DNA of 64,000 bases from Streptomyces sp. AA1529 (GCF_000280905.1 NZ_ALAP01000019.1:79884-143883), one strand, 5' to 3'; shown: positions 1-9,060, counted from the first letter of the stretch. Notes: a model not told the origin generated them from the letters alone. A program made the numbers and translations.

Positions 1-1
1 G

Positions 2-1567
2 CTGGTCCGCGATCTCGCGGACCGGCTGGAAGTCCCCGCGCCCTCCGCCATCGCGCTCACCCCGGACTGCGACAGCTGGCTGGAGGACCGCACCCACGCA
101 CGCGCGGGCGGCGCCCGGGGAGCGGCCCCGGTGCTGGTCATCGGCTCCCCGTTCCTGTGGTGGATGCGGGTCGCCGAACTGCGCGCACTGCTGGCCCCGG
201 TGGTCGCCGGCACCGGCCCCTCCGCGCACCCCGACATAGCGGCGGCCCGCCGGGTCGTACGAGGGCTGGACGCGGCGGTCGCCAACGCCGCGCGCCCCGC
301 GGGCCCGTGGAGCGGTGACCCGGCGGCGGACGGGCCCGGCGCACCCGCGGTCCGGGGTCCCGGGCTGCTCGCGCGGGTGGTGCGCGGATGCGCGGCACCG
401 CTGCGCCGCGCGGTGCACCGTGCGGTGGGGCCGGTCGCCCGGCTGCTGCTCCGCGCCGCCGGACCGCACGCCGCCGCGATGGAGCAGGGCGTCGCCGCTG
501 CCGCCGCCGACCGCGCCCAGGCCGTCGACCAGGGGTTGCGGGTCGCGGCGCAGGAGCAGGTCGGCCTCGCCTACGCCGGCTGGGACCGGCTGCTGACCCG
601 GGTGGCGCTGCCCGCCTGGCGGCTCGGCCGGTGGCCCACCCGGCTGGACGCGGGGGTGGTCTCGGCGCTGACCGAGCTGTCCCGCCGCGACCGGCTCGCG
701 GCGGGTTTCACCTCACGGCTCGGTGAACGTCCCGCCTGCGACCTGCTGAAGGAGCCGGGCAGCACGGACGGCGCCGTCTCGCTGCTCGCCGCCCGGATCT
801 TCCTGGGGGTGCGCCCTCCGGTGCCCGCCGCGCACGGGGCGGCCCCGGAGTGGACGCCGGTGGACTGGGCGGCGTACCCGGAGGAGGTCGTCGACCGCAT
901 CTGGCGTGCGGAGGCCGCCCGCCTCTTCGCCGCGCTGGACGCGCTCGGCTCCCCGGAGCCGGTGGGTGCGTCCCGGCCGGCCGCACGTGCCGCGGTGCCG
1001 GTCGGCCGTCGGCTGCCGGAGTCCGCCTCCGCGCAGCCCCCCGGCGGCCCGCGGCACGGGAGCGGACCGCATGGTGGGGCGCCCGCCGGGGAGGCGGGTC
1101 CGGAGTGGGCGGGTCCCACCCTGGCGCGGGTGCTCGACCGGTTCGCCGCGGTGGGCGGAACCGACGCGTTGGCAGCGCGTATCAGTGCGGAAGTGGCGCG
1201 CGAGGAGTCGGCGAGCGCCCCCGACGGCCCCGGTGCGAGCCCCGGCGCGGAGCCCCCGCCGGGTACCGGCGGTGCACATCTCGCGCCCTTGGCGCCGATG
1301 GGTCTGCCGTTGCAACCGCCGCGGAGCGGCAAGGAGCTGCTGGCCGACCATGTCACCGCGGCTGTCTGCTGCGCCGCCGTCGACACGGCGGGTGCCCTAC
1401 CGGGGCTGGACTGGCTGGACGGACCGGCGCTCTACGTCGACGGCGAGCGCGCGGGCGAGCTGCCCTCGCTGGTCCTCGCCCTCGTCGAGGACGGTGAGGC
1501 GGTGGGGCTGCGGGACTGGTTGGCGGCGGCCGGGGTGCGGCCGGAGAAGCCCGTGCGGCTGGTCTGA
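2..1567 (+). CDS. M48 peptidase-like protein lacking the zinc motif (5' partial)
   Basis: The frame is open back to the window edge, so the true start lies outside; the visible part is about 522 residues ending at TGA. The segment near base 131 (LVIGSPFLWWMRVAELRALL) has the layout of the M48 metallopeptidase stretch that normally runs into HExxH, but here the next residues are APVVAGTG, so the zinc-binding helix is absent. The middle is Ala/Pro/Gly-rich with possible amphipathic helices, and the end (GLRDWLAAAGV) resembles the tail of Streptomyces M48-like proteins as I remember them. I infer a catalytically dead M48 relative. The family assignment is from memory and motif layout only; an unrelated conserved actinobacterial protein is possible. 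Confidence 0.5.
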   Translation: MVRDLADRLEVPAPSAIALTPDCDSWLEDRTHARAGGARGAAPVLVIGSPFLWWMRVAELRALLAPVVAGTGPSAHPDIAAARRVVRGLDAAVANAARPAGPWSGDPAADGPGAPAVRGPGLLARVVRGCAAPLRRAVHRAVGPVARLLLRAAGPHAAAMEQGVAAAAADRAQAVDQGLRVAAQEQVGLAYAGWDRLLTRVALPAWRLGRWPTRLDAGVVSALTELSRRDRLAAGFTSRLGERPACDLLKEPGSTDGAVSLLAARIFLGVRPPVPAAHGAAPEWTPVDWAAYPEEVVDRIWRAEAARLFAALDALGSPEPVGASRPAARAAVPVGRRLPESASAQPPGGPRHGSGPHGGAPAGEAGPEWAGPTLARVLDRFAAVGGTDALAARISAEVAREESASAPDGPGASPGAEPPPGTGGAHLAPLAPMGLPLQPPRSGKELLADHVTAAVCCAAVDTAGALPGLDWLDGPALYVDGERAGELPSLVLALVEDGEAVGLRDWLAAAGVRPEKPVRLV

Positions 1568-1580
1568 AGATCATCTTCAG
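1564..1580. promoter_or_regulatory. 17-bp palindrome over the stop codon
   Basis: CTGAAGAT-C-ATCTTCAG is a perfect 8-bp inverted repeat with a one-base centre that contains the TGA of the upstream gene. It is less GC-rich than its surroundings. It could be an operator for the gene starting at 1674 or part of a weak terminator; no T-run follows directly. Confidence 0.35.
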
Positions 1581-1673
1581 CCATTTGGCGACGAAGGGTG
1601 ACCACACCCTTGCGTAATGTGATGTGCTGTCTGCCGTCACATCGGGCGCAGCGGGTACGGGGAGGGAGCAGCG

Positions 1674-3302
1674 ATGGGAACCGAGCGGACCGGACAGCCC
1701 GTACGGGAAGCCGAGCGGACCGAGCAGCAGCCCGCGTCACTCGTGCACGAGGCCGCCGGGCCGGTCGAGCCGACCCGGCGCTGGGAGTCGGGGGCGCTGG
1801 CGCACGCCGTGACCGATCCCTTCGGCCAGGGCCCTCTGCCGTGGCTGCGGGTGAGTGAGAACTACTTCGAGAACGGTCGGCTCGTCCCCTGGTACGTGGA
1901 CTGCGTCGACCCGGCCCCCGGCCAGACCTCCCGCACCCCGGAGCTGGTGCGGGAGCTGGCGGGCGGCGGCCAGACCGTGCCCCGCCCCCGGACCCGCGGA
2001 CTCTCCGGCACCGGCCCGCCCGCGGCGGACGACGTGCGCTGCCAGATCAAGGGCTTCGCCTCGGCGGCGGGCGGCACCCCGCCCGGCGAGTCCCTCGACT
2101 TCCGGATCACCGTCAATCCGCCGCAGCCCTTCAGCGTCGACGTCTACCGGATCGGCCACTACGGCGGCGCGGGCGCCACCAAGGTCACCACCAGTCCGCG
2201 GCTGTCCGGCATCATGCAGCCCGCGCCGCTCACCGCCGAACGCACCGTCTCCTGCCACCACTGGTGGCTCTCCTGGCGCCTCCAGATCCCCGACTACTGG
2301 TCCACCGGCGCCTACGTCGCCGTCCTGACCACGGCCGACGGGCACCGCTCGCACATCCCCTTCACCGTCCGCGACCGCGACCCGGCCGATCTGCTCCTGA
2401 TCCTCCCGGACGTCACGTGGCAGGCGTACAACCTCTTCCCCGAGGACGGCCGCACCGGCGCCAGCCTCTACCACGCCTGGGACGAGGAGGGGCGGCTGAT
2501 CGGCGAGAGCAGGGCGGCGATGACCGTCTCGTTCGACCGCCCCTACGCCGGCTCCGGCCTCCCGCTGCACGTCGGGCACGCCTACGACTTCATCCGCTGG
2601 GCCGAGCGGTACGGCTACGACCTGGCCTACGCCGACACCCGCGACCTGCACGCCGGGCACATCGACCCCACCCGCTACCGGGCCCTGGTCTTCCCCGGCC
2701 ACGACGAGTACTGGTCCGTGCCGATGCGCCGGGCGGCCGAACGCGCCCGGGACAGCGGCACGTCGCTGGTCTTCCTCTCCGCCAACACCATGTACTGGCA
2801 GGTCGAACTCGAAGCGCTGCCCTCCGGTGCCGCCGACCGGCTGCTGACCTGCCGAAAACGGCGCGGGCCCGGGCGCCCCGCACTCTGGCGCGAGCAGGGC
2901 GAGCCCGAGCAGGCGCTGCTGGGCATCCAGTACGCCGGACAGGTCGCCGAGCCCTACCCGCTGATCGTCCGGAACGCCGACCACTGGCTGTGGGCGGCCA
3001 CCGAGGCGTACGAGGGCGACGAACTGCCCGGCCTCGTCGCCGGCGAGGCCGACCGCTACTACCCGCGCACCGCGCTGCCCCAGCACACCTCCCGGATCCT
3101 GCTGGCGCACTCCCCCTACCGCGACCGCGCCGGCGCACTCCGCCACCAGGAGACCTCGCTCTACCGCGCACCCTCCGGAGCGCTGGTCTTCTCCTCCGGC
3201 TCCTTCGCCTGGTCCCCGGCCCTGGACCGCCCCGGCTACATCGACACCAGGGTCCAGCGCGCCACCAGCAACCTCCTGGACCGCATCTGCAGCAGGGAGT
3301 GA
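1674..3302 (+). CDS. N,N-dimethylformamidase beta-subunit-like protein
   Basis: A 542-residue protein. Start ATG at 1674 follows a GGAGGGAG ribosome site at 1661-1668. From about residue 130 the sequence matches the large-subunit fold of dimethylformamidase-like proteins: an Ig-like segment with VYRIGHYGGAGA, then a DPADLLLILPDVTWQAYNLF block and the FPGHDEYWS motif, then LSANTMYWQVE. These are hallmarks of the DMFA2 family, which is widespread in actinomycetes; the real substrate of most members is unknown. No signal peptide is visible. It sits alone between an M48-like gene and purC. The family call is fairly secure; amidase activity on DMF itself is not implied. Confidence 0.7.
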   Translation: MGTERTGQPVREAERTEQQPASLVHEAAGPVEPTRRWESGALAHAVTDPFGQGPLPWLRVSENYFENGRLVPWYVDCVDPAPGQTSRTPELVRELAGGGQTVPRPRTRGLSGTGPPAADDVRCQIKGFASAAGGTPPGESLDFRITVNPPQPFSVDVYRIGHYGGAGATKVTTSPRLSGIMQPAPLTAERTVSCHHWWLSWRLQIPDYWSTGAYVAVLTTADGHRSHIPFTVRDRDPADLLLILPDVTWQAYNLFPEDGRTGASLYHAWDEEGRLIGESRAAMTVSFDRPYAGSGLPLHVGHAYDFIRWAERYGYDLAYADTRDLHAGHIDPTRYRALVFPGHDEYWSVPMRRAAERARDSGTSLVFLSANTMYWQVELEALPSGAADRLLTCRKRRGPGRPALWREQGEPEQALLGIQYAGQVAEPYPLIVRNADHWLWAATEAYEGDELPGLVAGEADRYYPRTALPQHTSRILLAHSPYRDRAGALRHQETSLYRAPSGALVFSSGSFAWSPALDRPGYIDTRVQRATSNLLDRICSRE

Positions 3303-3512
3303 CACCCGCGGGCGCCGCACGGCTCGCCGCCGGGCCCTGTCCCGGTACCCGGGCCCGTGCGCCGTGTCCGGCCGCGGGGTGTGCGGGTGAACCGCGGGGC
3401 CGCCGCGAGCCCGCGGGGCGTACCGCCGGGCACCCGGCGCGGGTGACAAGGAAGAATCGGGGCACCTGTAGGAAGCGCCGCAGGAAGCCGGCCCCCGCTG
3501 AGGAGAAAGAAC

Positions 3513-4433
3513 GTGACGGGATTCGTCGAAAAGCCCGAGCCCGCCCAGGTCCCCGGCCTGGTGCACCTGCACACGGGCAAGGTGCGCGACCTCTACCGGA
3601 ACGAGGACGGCGACCTGGTGATGGTCGCCACCGACCGGCTGTCCGCCTTCGACTGGGTGCTGCCGACCCTCATCCCGGACAAGGGCCGCGTCCTCACCCG
3701 GTTGTCCCTGTGGTGGTTCGAGCAGTTGGAGGACCTGCTGCCCAACCACGTGCTCAGCACCGACGTGCCCGCGGGCGCCCCCGCCGACTGGGCGGGCCGC
3801 ACCATGATCTGCCGCTCCCTGCGGATGCTGCCCGTCGAGTGCGTGGCCCGCGGCTACCTGGCCGGGTCCGGGCTGGCCGAGTACCAGGAGTCCCGCACCG
3901 TCTGCGGACTCGCCCTGCCGGACGGCCTGGAGAACGGTTCCGAGCTGCCCGGTTCGCTCTTCACCCCGGCCACCAAGGCGGCCGTCGGCGAGCACGACGA
4001 GAACGTCGACTACGAGGAGGTGGCCCGCCGGCTCGGCCCCGAGACCGCCGCCGCGCTGCGGCAGTCCACCCTCGCCGCGTACGACCGCGCCCGCGACATC
4101 GCCCGCGAGCGGGGCATCATCCTGGCCGACACCAAGTTCGAGTTCGGCTGGGACGACAACCGCACCGAGAACGGCGAACCGGTGCTCACCCTCGCCGACG
4201 AGGTCCTCACCCCCGACTCGTCCCGCTTCTGGCCCGCCGACCAGTGGCAGCCAGGACGCTCCCAGCCCTCGTTCGACAAGCAGTACGTCCGCGACTGGCT
4301 GGTCTCCGCCGAGTCCGGCTGGGACCGTACCTCCGAGCAGCCGCCGCCCGCGCTGCCCGAGGCCGTCGTGGAGGCCACCCGCACCCGCTACATCGAGGCG
4401 TACGAACGCCTCACGGGCGTCCCCTGGAGCTGA
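3513..4433 (+). CDS. purC: phosphoribosylaminoimidazole-succinocarboxamide synthase
   Basis: SAICAR synthetase, which joins aspartate to CAIR using ATP in de novo purine synthesis. At 306 residues it is the long monomer-type form. Motifs include HTGKVRDLY (20-28), DRLSAFDW (41-48), VECVARGYLAGSG (108-120), DTKFEFG (206-212) and DEVLTPDSSRFW (229-240), covering the nucleotide and substrate sites. The GTG start at 3513 is preceded by AGGAGAAAG at 3501-3509. The gene stands apart from purSQL, purF and purM, which lie 6-13 kb downstream, as in other Streptomyces. A strong hairpin lies about 100 bases downstream. Confidence 0.96.
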   Translation: MTGFVEKPEPAQVPGLVHLHTGKVRDLYRNEDGDLVMVATDRLSAFDWVLPTLIPDKGRVLTRLSLWWFEQLEDLLPNHVLSTDVPAGAPADWAGRTMICRSLRMLPVECVARGYLAGSGLAEYQESRTVCGLALPDGLENGSELPGSLFTPATKAAVGEHDENVDYEEVARRLGPETAAALRQSTLAAYDRARDIARERGIILADTKFEFGWDDNRTENGEPVLTLADEVLTPDSSRFWPADQWQPGRSQPSFDKQYVRDWLVSAESGWDRTSEQPPPALPEAVVEATRTRYIEAYERLTGVPWS

Positions 4434-4530
4434 CCGCCGCCCGCCCCCGCCGCTCCGGAACCGTGGCCCCCCGGAGCAGCGGCCGACGGGGGTCCCAGCA
4501 GTCCGGACACGCGGACGGCCCCCGACACGC

Positions 4531-4562
4531 GTACGGCCCCGGTCGGATGACCGGGGCCGTAC
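4531..4562. terminator. hairpin terminator between purC and tRNA-Gly
   Basis: A perfect 14-bp stem (GTACGGCCCCGGTC and its complement) with a GGAT loop. It lies downstream of both the + strand purC and the - strand tRNA-Gly, so it can serve both. It lacks a T-run, as is common for GC-rich actinomycete terminators. The 12-bp core is shared with the terminator at 9061-9090. Confidence 0.75.
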
Positions 4563-4574
4563 GGCTGTCTGCCG

Positions 4575-4647
4575 AGCGGACGACGAGGCTCGAACTCGCG
4601 ACCTCAACCTTGGCAAGGTTGCGCTCTACCAACTGAGCTACGTCCGC
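4575..4647 (-). tRNA. tRNA-Gly (GCC)
   Basis: The minus strand folds as a 73-nt cloverleaf: acceptor GCGGACG/CGTCCGC, D-arm GCTCAGTTGGTAGAGC, anticodon stem CAACC/GGTTG around TTGCCAA (anticodon GCC), and T-arm with GTTCGAGC. CCA is not encoded. It is identical to the copy at 9104-9176. Confidence 0.96.
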
Positions 4648-4734
4648 ACACTCCGCGCCGGCCCGTGGGGCCGCCGTGGTGCGGAGCCCAGTATAGCCGG
4701 ACCGGGTGCGGGGCCGGACCGTGTCCCGCGGGGC

Positions 4735-5394
4735 TCAGATCCAGCCTCGTGCGCGGGCCGTCCGGGCCGCCGCGTGCCGGTTCTCGGCGCCCAGCTTCGC
4801 GGCGGCGGCCGACAGATAGTTGCGGACGGTTCCCTGGGTCAGCGACGCCTGTTCGGCGATCCGGGCGATCGGCGCTCCGTCCGCGGCCAGTTCCAGCAGT
4901 TCGGCCTCCCGGGCCGACAGCGGCGAGTCCCCCGCGCTGATGGCGTCGGCGGCCAACTCGGGGTCCACGTACCGGCTGCCGCCGTGCACGCTGCGGATGA
5001 TCTCCGCGAGCTGTTGGGCGGAGGCCGTCTTGGGGACGAAGCCGCGGACACCTGCCGCCAGCGCCCGCTTGAGGTGCCCCGGACGGCTGTGGCTGGTGAC
5101 GATCATCGTCCGGCAGTCCGGCACCGACTCCCGCAGCGTGGCCGCGACCCGCAGCCCGTCGGTGCCCGGCATCTGCAGATCGAGCACGGCCACGTCCGGG
5201 CGGTGCGCCCGGGCCATGGCCAGCGCCTCGGGCCCGGAGGCCGCCTCGGCGACGATGACCAGATCGTCCTCCAGCGCCAGCAGGGCGGCGAGCGCGCCGC
5301 GGATCAGATGCTCGTCGTCGGCCAGCAGCACCCGGACGGCGTCCCCGCCGGACGCCGCCGCCACCTCGCCGGAGTCCGCGGTTTCCTCACCCAT
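4735..5394 (-). CDS. LuxR/NarL-family response regulator
   Basis: A 219-residue transcription regulator. The receiver domain has the acidic pair ADDE (25-28), phospho-acceptor D72 in AVLDLQMPG and conserved K122 in FVPKTA. The C-terminal LuxR helix-turn-helix spans about 157-213. I place the start at ATG 5394 because GAGAGGGGAAAG precedes it and it overlaps the end of the sensor-kinase gene by 8 bases, which implies coupled translation; the longer open frame upstream is Arg-rich antisense-like sequence. It pairs with the kinase at 5387-6829, and an ABC exporter lies just upstream on the same strand, so the exporter is a plausible target. The arrangement resembles DesK/DesR-type systems. Confidence 0.9.
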   Translation of the reverse strand: MGEETADSGEVAAASGGDAVRVLLADDEHLIRGALAALLALEDDLVIVAEAASGPEALAMARAHRPDVAVLDLQMPGTDGLRVAATLRESVPDCRTMIVTSHSRPGHLKRALAAGVRGFVPKTASAQQLAEIIRSVHGGSRYVDPELAADAISAGDSPLSAREAELLELAADGAPIARIAEQASLTQGTVRNYLSAAAAKLGAENRHAAARTARARGWI

Positions 5395-6829
5395 GGCTTT
5401 CCCCTCTCGCCGCACCGGTTCCCTCGCCGACCGCGGCGTCGGCGAGCCCGGCCGCCTCCGGCCCCGCCTCCGCGGCCCCCGGTCCCGTCCCCGCGGCCCC
5501 CGGTCCCGCTTCCTCCGGCGCCGGACTGTCACCGGAGGAAGCGGGACCGCCGGGACCGCCGGGGCCGTCCGGGGCTTCCGGCGGTGGGTGCGGGCGCCGG
5601 GAGCCGGACGCCGGGATCTCGGCCCGCAGCCGGAAGACCCGCGCCGTCTCGTCGCGCTCGCCGGTCAGCGTGCCGTCCACGGCGGCCAGCCGTTCCCGGA
5701 GGCCGGTGAGCCCGCTGCCGCCCCGGCTCTGGTCCGGGCGCAGTCCGTCGTTCTCCATCACCAGCGCGGTGGCGCCCGCCGCGTCGCGGGTCAGCCGGAT
5801 CACGCAGCAGTTCGCCTCGGCGTGCCGCAGCACGTTGGTGGCCCCTTCGCGGACCACCCAGCCCAGGGCCGCCTGCGCGCCGGACTCCAGGCCCGGCTGC
5901 GCGGACTCGATCCGGCAGTCCACCCCCGCGGCACGCAGCACCGCACGCGCCCCGGCCAGTTCGGTCTCCAGCCCCGTCTCGCGGTAGCCGCGGACGACGG
6001 CCCGCACCTCCGTCTGCGACGCGCGCGCGAGCTCCTGCACCTCCCGCATCTGCTCGGCGGCCGATGCGGCGTCCCGGCGGGCGAGCTGGGTGGCCAGCTC
6101 GCTCTTGAGGGCGATGACGGACAGGTCGCGGCCCATCACATCGTGCAGGTCGCGGCTGAAGCGCAGGCGTTCCTCCGCGACCGCGAGCTGTGCCTGCGCC
6201 TCTCGCGCCCCGTCGAGCTCCCGCATCACCGCCAGGTACCAGGCCGAACAGCGCGGCGAGAAGATCCCGACCAGCCCGCCGATCGCCAGGACGAACAGCG
6301 TGCCGAGCAGTGCCGGCCAGGTCGTCCCGGCCGCGGCGAACGCGGCGGTGATCAGTACGCAGCCTCCGGCGGTCACGACCGCCGAGCGGCGGCGCGGCAC
6401 GACGAGCCCGTAGACGCCCGTCAGACTCGGGAGCCCGGCGAACAGCGCCATCGTGGGCGCGGGGTTGTCGTCGGCCACCCAGCCCCGCGCGATCAGGGCG
6501 GTGACCAGCGCGGTGGTGAGCAGGAACGTCACGAGTCCGGTGACCAGCAACCGGCGGGGCGGGTCCTGCTCGGTGCCCAGATAGGTGTCGATGCCGCGCC
6601 GCAGGCCGCGCACCCCCAGCAGACACTGGAGGAGCCCCAGCACGACGACGGCTCCCCCCATGGCCGTCGCCGCCGGCGGTCCCGCCACCTGCACCGCGAA
6701 CTGCGGCATACCGCTCACGTAGAAGATCCAGGGGGAGAGCAGCAGCAACCAGTACGTCGAGACCTCGACCTGTTGCAGCTTGCTGCGCCGCTGCCACTTC
6801 CGCCGCTTCTCCCGGCCCCAGTGGATCAT
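5387..6829 (-). CDS. DesK-like membrane sensor histidine kinase
   Basis: A 480-residue kinase. Five or six hydrophobic segments lie between about residues 25 and 190. A dimerisation/phosphoacceptor helix follows with FSRDLHDVMGRDLS (His229), typical of the HisKA_3 family, then an HATPase domain with REGATNVLRHAEA (N box) and GGSGLTGLRERL (G box). The last ~75 residues are Gly/Pro/Ala-rich and probably disordered. The ATG at 6829 follows GGAGGCGGG. It is translationally coupled to the response regulator. The hairpin at 6920-6968 separates this pair from the ABC genes upstream, suggesting its own promoter between 6830 and 6920. The signal sensed is unknown. Confidence 0.9.
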   Translation of the reverse strand: MIHWGREKRRKWQRRSKLQQVEVSTYWLLLLSPWIFYVSGMPQFAVQVAGPPAATAMGGAVVVLGLLQCLLGVRGLRRGIDTYLGTEQDPPRRLLVTGLVTFLLTTALVTALIARGWVADDNPAPTMALFAGLPSLTGVYGLVVPRRRSAVVTAGGCVLITAAFAAAGTTWPALLGTLFVLAIGGLVGIFSPRCSAWYLAVMRELDGAREAQAQLAVAEERLRFSRDLHDVMGRDLSVIALKSELATQLARRDAASAAEQMREVQELARASQTEVRAVVRGYRETGLETELAGARAVLRAAGVDCRIESAQPGLESGAQAALGWVVREGATNVLRHAEANCCVIRLTRDAAGATALVMENDGLRPDQSRGGSGLTGLRERLAAVDGTLTGERDETARVFRLRAEIPASGSRRPHPPPEAPDGPGGPGGPASSGDSPAPEEAGPGAAGTGPGAAEAGPEAAGLADAAVGEGTGAARGESHG

Positions 6830-6919
6830 CGGTGGCCCGCCTCCCGTTCCGGAGCGCGCCTTTCCCGTTCCGGCGCGCTCCGGCCACCGTAAGCGGCTCG
6901 GCCCCCGGACGGGGCGGTC

Positions 6920-6968
6920 GGCCGCGAGGGGCGGACGCCCGGATCCCGGGAGGCCGCCCCTCGCGGCC
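6920..6968 (-). terminator. terminator after the ABC exporter genes
   Basis: A perfect 15-bp stem (GGCCGCGAGGGGCGG and complement) with a 19-base loop that itself contains CCCGGATCCCGGG. It lies 14 bases after the permease stop on the minus strand, before the kinase gene. Confidence 0.6.
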
Positions 6969-6982
6969 CGCGGGGCCGCCGG

Positions 6983-7813
6983 TCAGCGGCGGGGCTCCCA
7001 CCGGAACCGCTTGCGCACCGCGTAGCCGCCCAGCGCCGTCCAGGCCACCGCGACCGCGAGCGCCCGCAGCGTCTCCGGACCGCTGAGCTGCTCCGTCCAG
7101 CCGCTCCGCAGCAGGTCCATGACCGGCGTCATCGGCAGCCAGCGGCAGAACTCGGCGATCCGGTCGGGGTAGATCTCCAGCGGGATGAAGACCCCCGACC
7201 CCGCGAACGTCGCCAGCATCAGCGGCATCGGGGTGAGCTGTGCCAGCTCGGTGGTGCGGGTGAAGGCCGAGGAGGCGGCGGCCAGCGTCGCCATCAGCAG
7301 CATGCCGAGCAGCAGCCCGGCCACCAGCAGGTCCGGCCGGGCCGGTGCCCCCACGTCCAGCAGCACGGCCCCGCCCGTCAGCAGCAGCACCGACTGGACG
7401 ATCCCGATGGTGACGGACGGCAGCGCCGCGGCCCCGAGGATCTCCAGATCGTCCGCTTCCCCGGTGCGCAGCCGCTTGAGCACCAGCTCCTCGCGGCGGC
7501 CCACGTAGACGCCCACGAGATTGCTGTAGACGGCGAACAGCAGCACCATGCCCACCGCGCCCGGCAGCACGGTGGTGCCGACGGAGAGTCCGGTGCCGGA
7601 AAGGTCAGCCTGGTCGGCGGTGGACTTCAGGGAGAGGGCCATCACGGTCGGCAGCAGCAGCGCGATGAACAGCGCGGACCGGTTGCGCACCAGCAACGTC
7701 AGCTCCGCGCGGGCCAGCGCCCGCACCCGGCGCGCCGACAGCCTGCGCCATGTCCCCGCGCGGGTGTTCCGCACCGGCTTCCCGGCCGGTGCCGTGGTCG
7801 TCGTCCCGCTCAT
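6983..7813 (-). CDS. ABC-2 type transporter permease
   Basis: A 276-residue integral membrane protein. After a charged N-terminus (RALARAELTLLVRNRSALF) come about six hydrophobic segments, with the pattern of ABC2_membrane permeases of drug or antibiotic exporters. The ATG at 7813 overlaps the stop of the ATPase gene as ATGA, so the two are translationally coupled. It would form the membrane half of an exporter with the ATPase at 7810-8898. The substrate cannot be told from sequence. A two-component system lies just downstream. Confidence 0.88.
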   Translation of the reverse strand: MSGTTTTAPAGKPVRNTRAGTWRRLSARRVRALARAELTLLVRNRSALFIALLLPTVMALSLKSTADQADLSGTGLSVGTTVLPGAVGMVLLFAVYSNLVGVYVGRREELVLKRLRTGEADDLEILGAAALPSVTIGIVQSVLLLTGGAVLLDVGAPARPDLLVAGLLLGMLLMATLAAASSAFTRTTELAQLTPMPLMLATFAGSGVFIPLEIYPDRIAEFCRWLPMTPVMDLLRSGWTEQLSGPETLRALAVAVAWTALGGYAVRKRFRWEPRR

Positions 7814-8898
7814 GCCCGAACCCCCGTCCTCGTCCCGGCACCGGTACCGGCGCCGGTCGTCGTGCCCGTTCCGCTGTCCGCTCCGGTGCCGGTGGCGGAG
7901 CCGGTGCCTGTTCCGGTGTCTGTTCCGGTGCCGGGTCCCGTCCGGTCCGGGCCGGATTCCGGCCGGTTGCCCGCCTCGGCGATCTCCAGGAACGCCTCCT
8001 CCAGCGAGGCCGACCGTGCTTGCAGACCCTCCAGCGTGATGCCGGACTCGCGGGCCCAGACCAGCACCTCGGTGAGCGCCCATTGCAGCTCGTGCGTCCG
8101 CACCGCCACCGTCCGGCCGTCCACGGCGGCCGGTACGTTCAACGGCAGCCGCTCGGGAAGCACACCGCGGGGGAGGCGGAAGGTGATCCGCGAGGGGCGC
8201 TCGGCCACCACCTGTTCGGGGGTCCCCGAGGCGACGATCCGTCCGGCCTGCATGATCGCCAGCCGGTCCGCGAGCTGCTCGGCCTCCTCCAGATAGTGGG
8301 TGGTCAGCAGCACCGTGGTGCCCTCGGCCCGCAGGTTGCGCACCAACTCGGCGGTGTCCCGGCGCCCTTCGGGGTCCATGCCGGTGGTCGGCTCGTCCAG
8401 GAAGAGCACTTCGGGCCGCCCGGTCAGCGCCAGCGCCAGATCCAGCCGCCGCCGTTCGCCGCCGGAGAGCTGTTTGACCCGTACGCCGGACCGGCCGCCG
8501 AGCCCGACGATCTCCAGAGCTTCCTGCGGCGGCCGGGCCTCGCTGGTGACGCCGGCCCACATCGTCGCGGTCTCCGCGACGGTGAGTTCGGAGGGGAAGC
8601 CGCCTTCCTGGAGCATCACCCCGGTGCGGGGGCGGACGAAGGCGCGTTCGCCGTACGGGTCGAATCCCAGCACCCGCACGGTGCCGGCACTGGGACGGGC
8701 CAGTCCCTCCAGCACCTCCACCGTGGAGGTCTTGCCGGCTCCGTTGGTGCCCAGCAGCGCGAAGATCTCCCCTTCCCGCACCGAGAACGACACGTCCCGT
8801 ACCGCTTCGAATCCTTGCTCGGTCTGCTCCTTGCGGCGCCCGGAGCCGGCCCGGCCCGCGTAGCGGCGCTTGAGTCCTTCGACCTCGATCGCGTCCAT
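7810..8898 (-). CDS. ABC transporter ATP-binding protein
   Basis: A 362-residue ATPase of the DrrA/CcmA-like exporter group. Walker A GTNGAGKT is at 50-57, the ABC signature LSGGERR at 144-150, Walker B VLFLDEP at 164-170, and the switch His lies in LLTTHYLEEAEQ. From about residue 313 the protein ends in a Thr/Gly repeat tail (TGTGTGTGSATGTGADSGTG) that the catalytic fold does not need. The matching DNA at about 7835-7945 is a GGTGCC-like repeat and may vary in length. It is coupled by a 4-base overlap to the permease gene. Confidence 0.92.
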   Translation of the reverse strand: MDAIEVEGLKRRYAGRAGSGRRKEQTEQGFEAVRDVSFSVREGEIFALLGTNGAGKTSTVEVLEGLARPSAGTVRVLGFDPYGERAFVRPRTGVMLQEGGFPSELTVAETATMWAGVTSEARPPQEALEIVGLGGRSGVRVKQLSGGERRRLDLALALTGRPEVLFLDEPTTGMDPEGRRDTAELVRNLRAEGTTVLLTTHYLEEAEQLADRLAIMQAGRIVASGTPEQVVAERPSRITFRLPRGVLPERLPLNVPAAVDGRTVAVRTHELQWALTEVLVWARESGITLEGLQARSASLEEAFLEIAEAGNRPESGPDRTGPGTGTDTGTGTGSATGTGADSGTGTTTGAGTGAGTRTGVRA

Positions 8899-9001
8899 GC
8901 CCCCAGGTTTCCGCCGGTCGGGGCGCGCGGGCAGTGCACGCGGTCATGGGTGTGGATGACGAATGTCATCGGAGGGCGGCGGAGGCCGGTGCCGCGACTT
9001 G

Positions 9002-9029
9002 GAGGCGAAGAGGCGAAGAGGCGAAGAGG
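9002..9029. repeat. short tandem repeat of GAGGCGAA
   Basis: Three and a half copies of an 8-base unit, GAGGCGAA, in the gap between the ABC ATPase start and the tRNA-Gly terminator. No gene is seen in this 205-base gap. Confidence 0.7.
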
Positions 9030-9060
9030 CGGGGAATCGCGTGCACCGGGAAATACGAGG

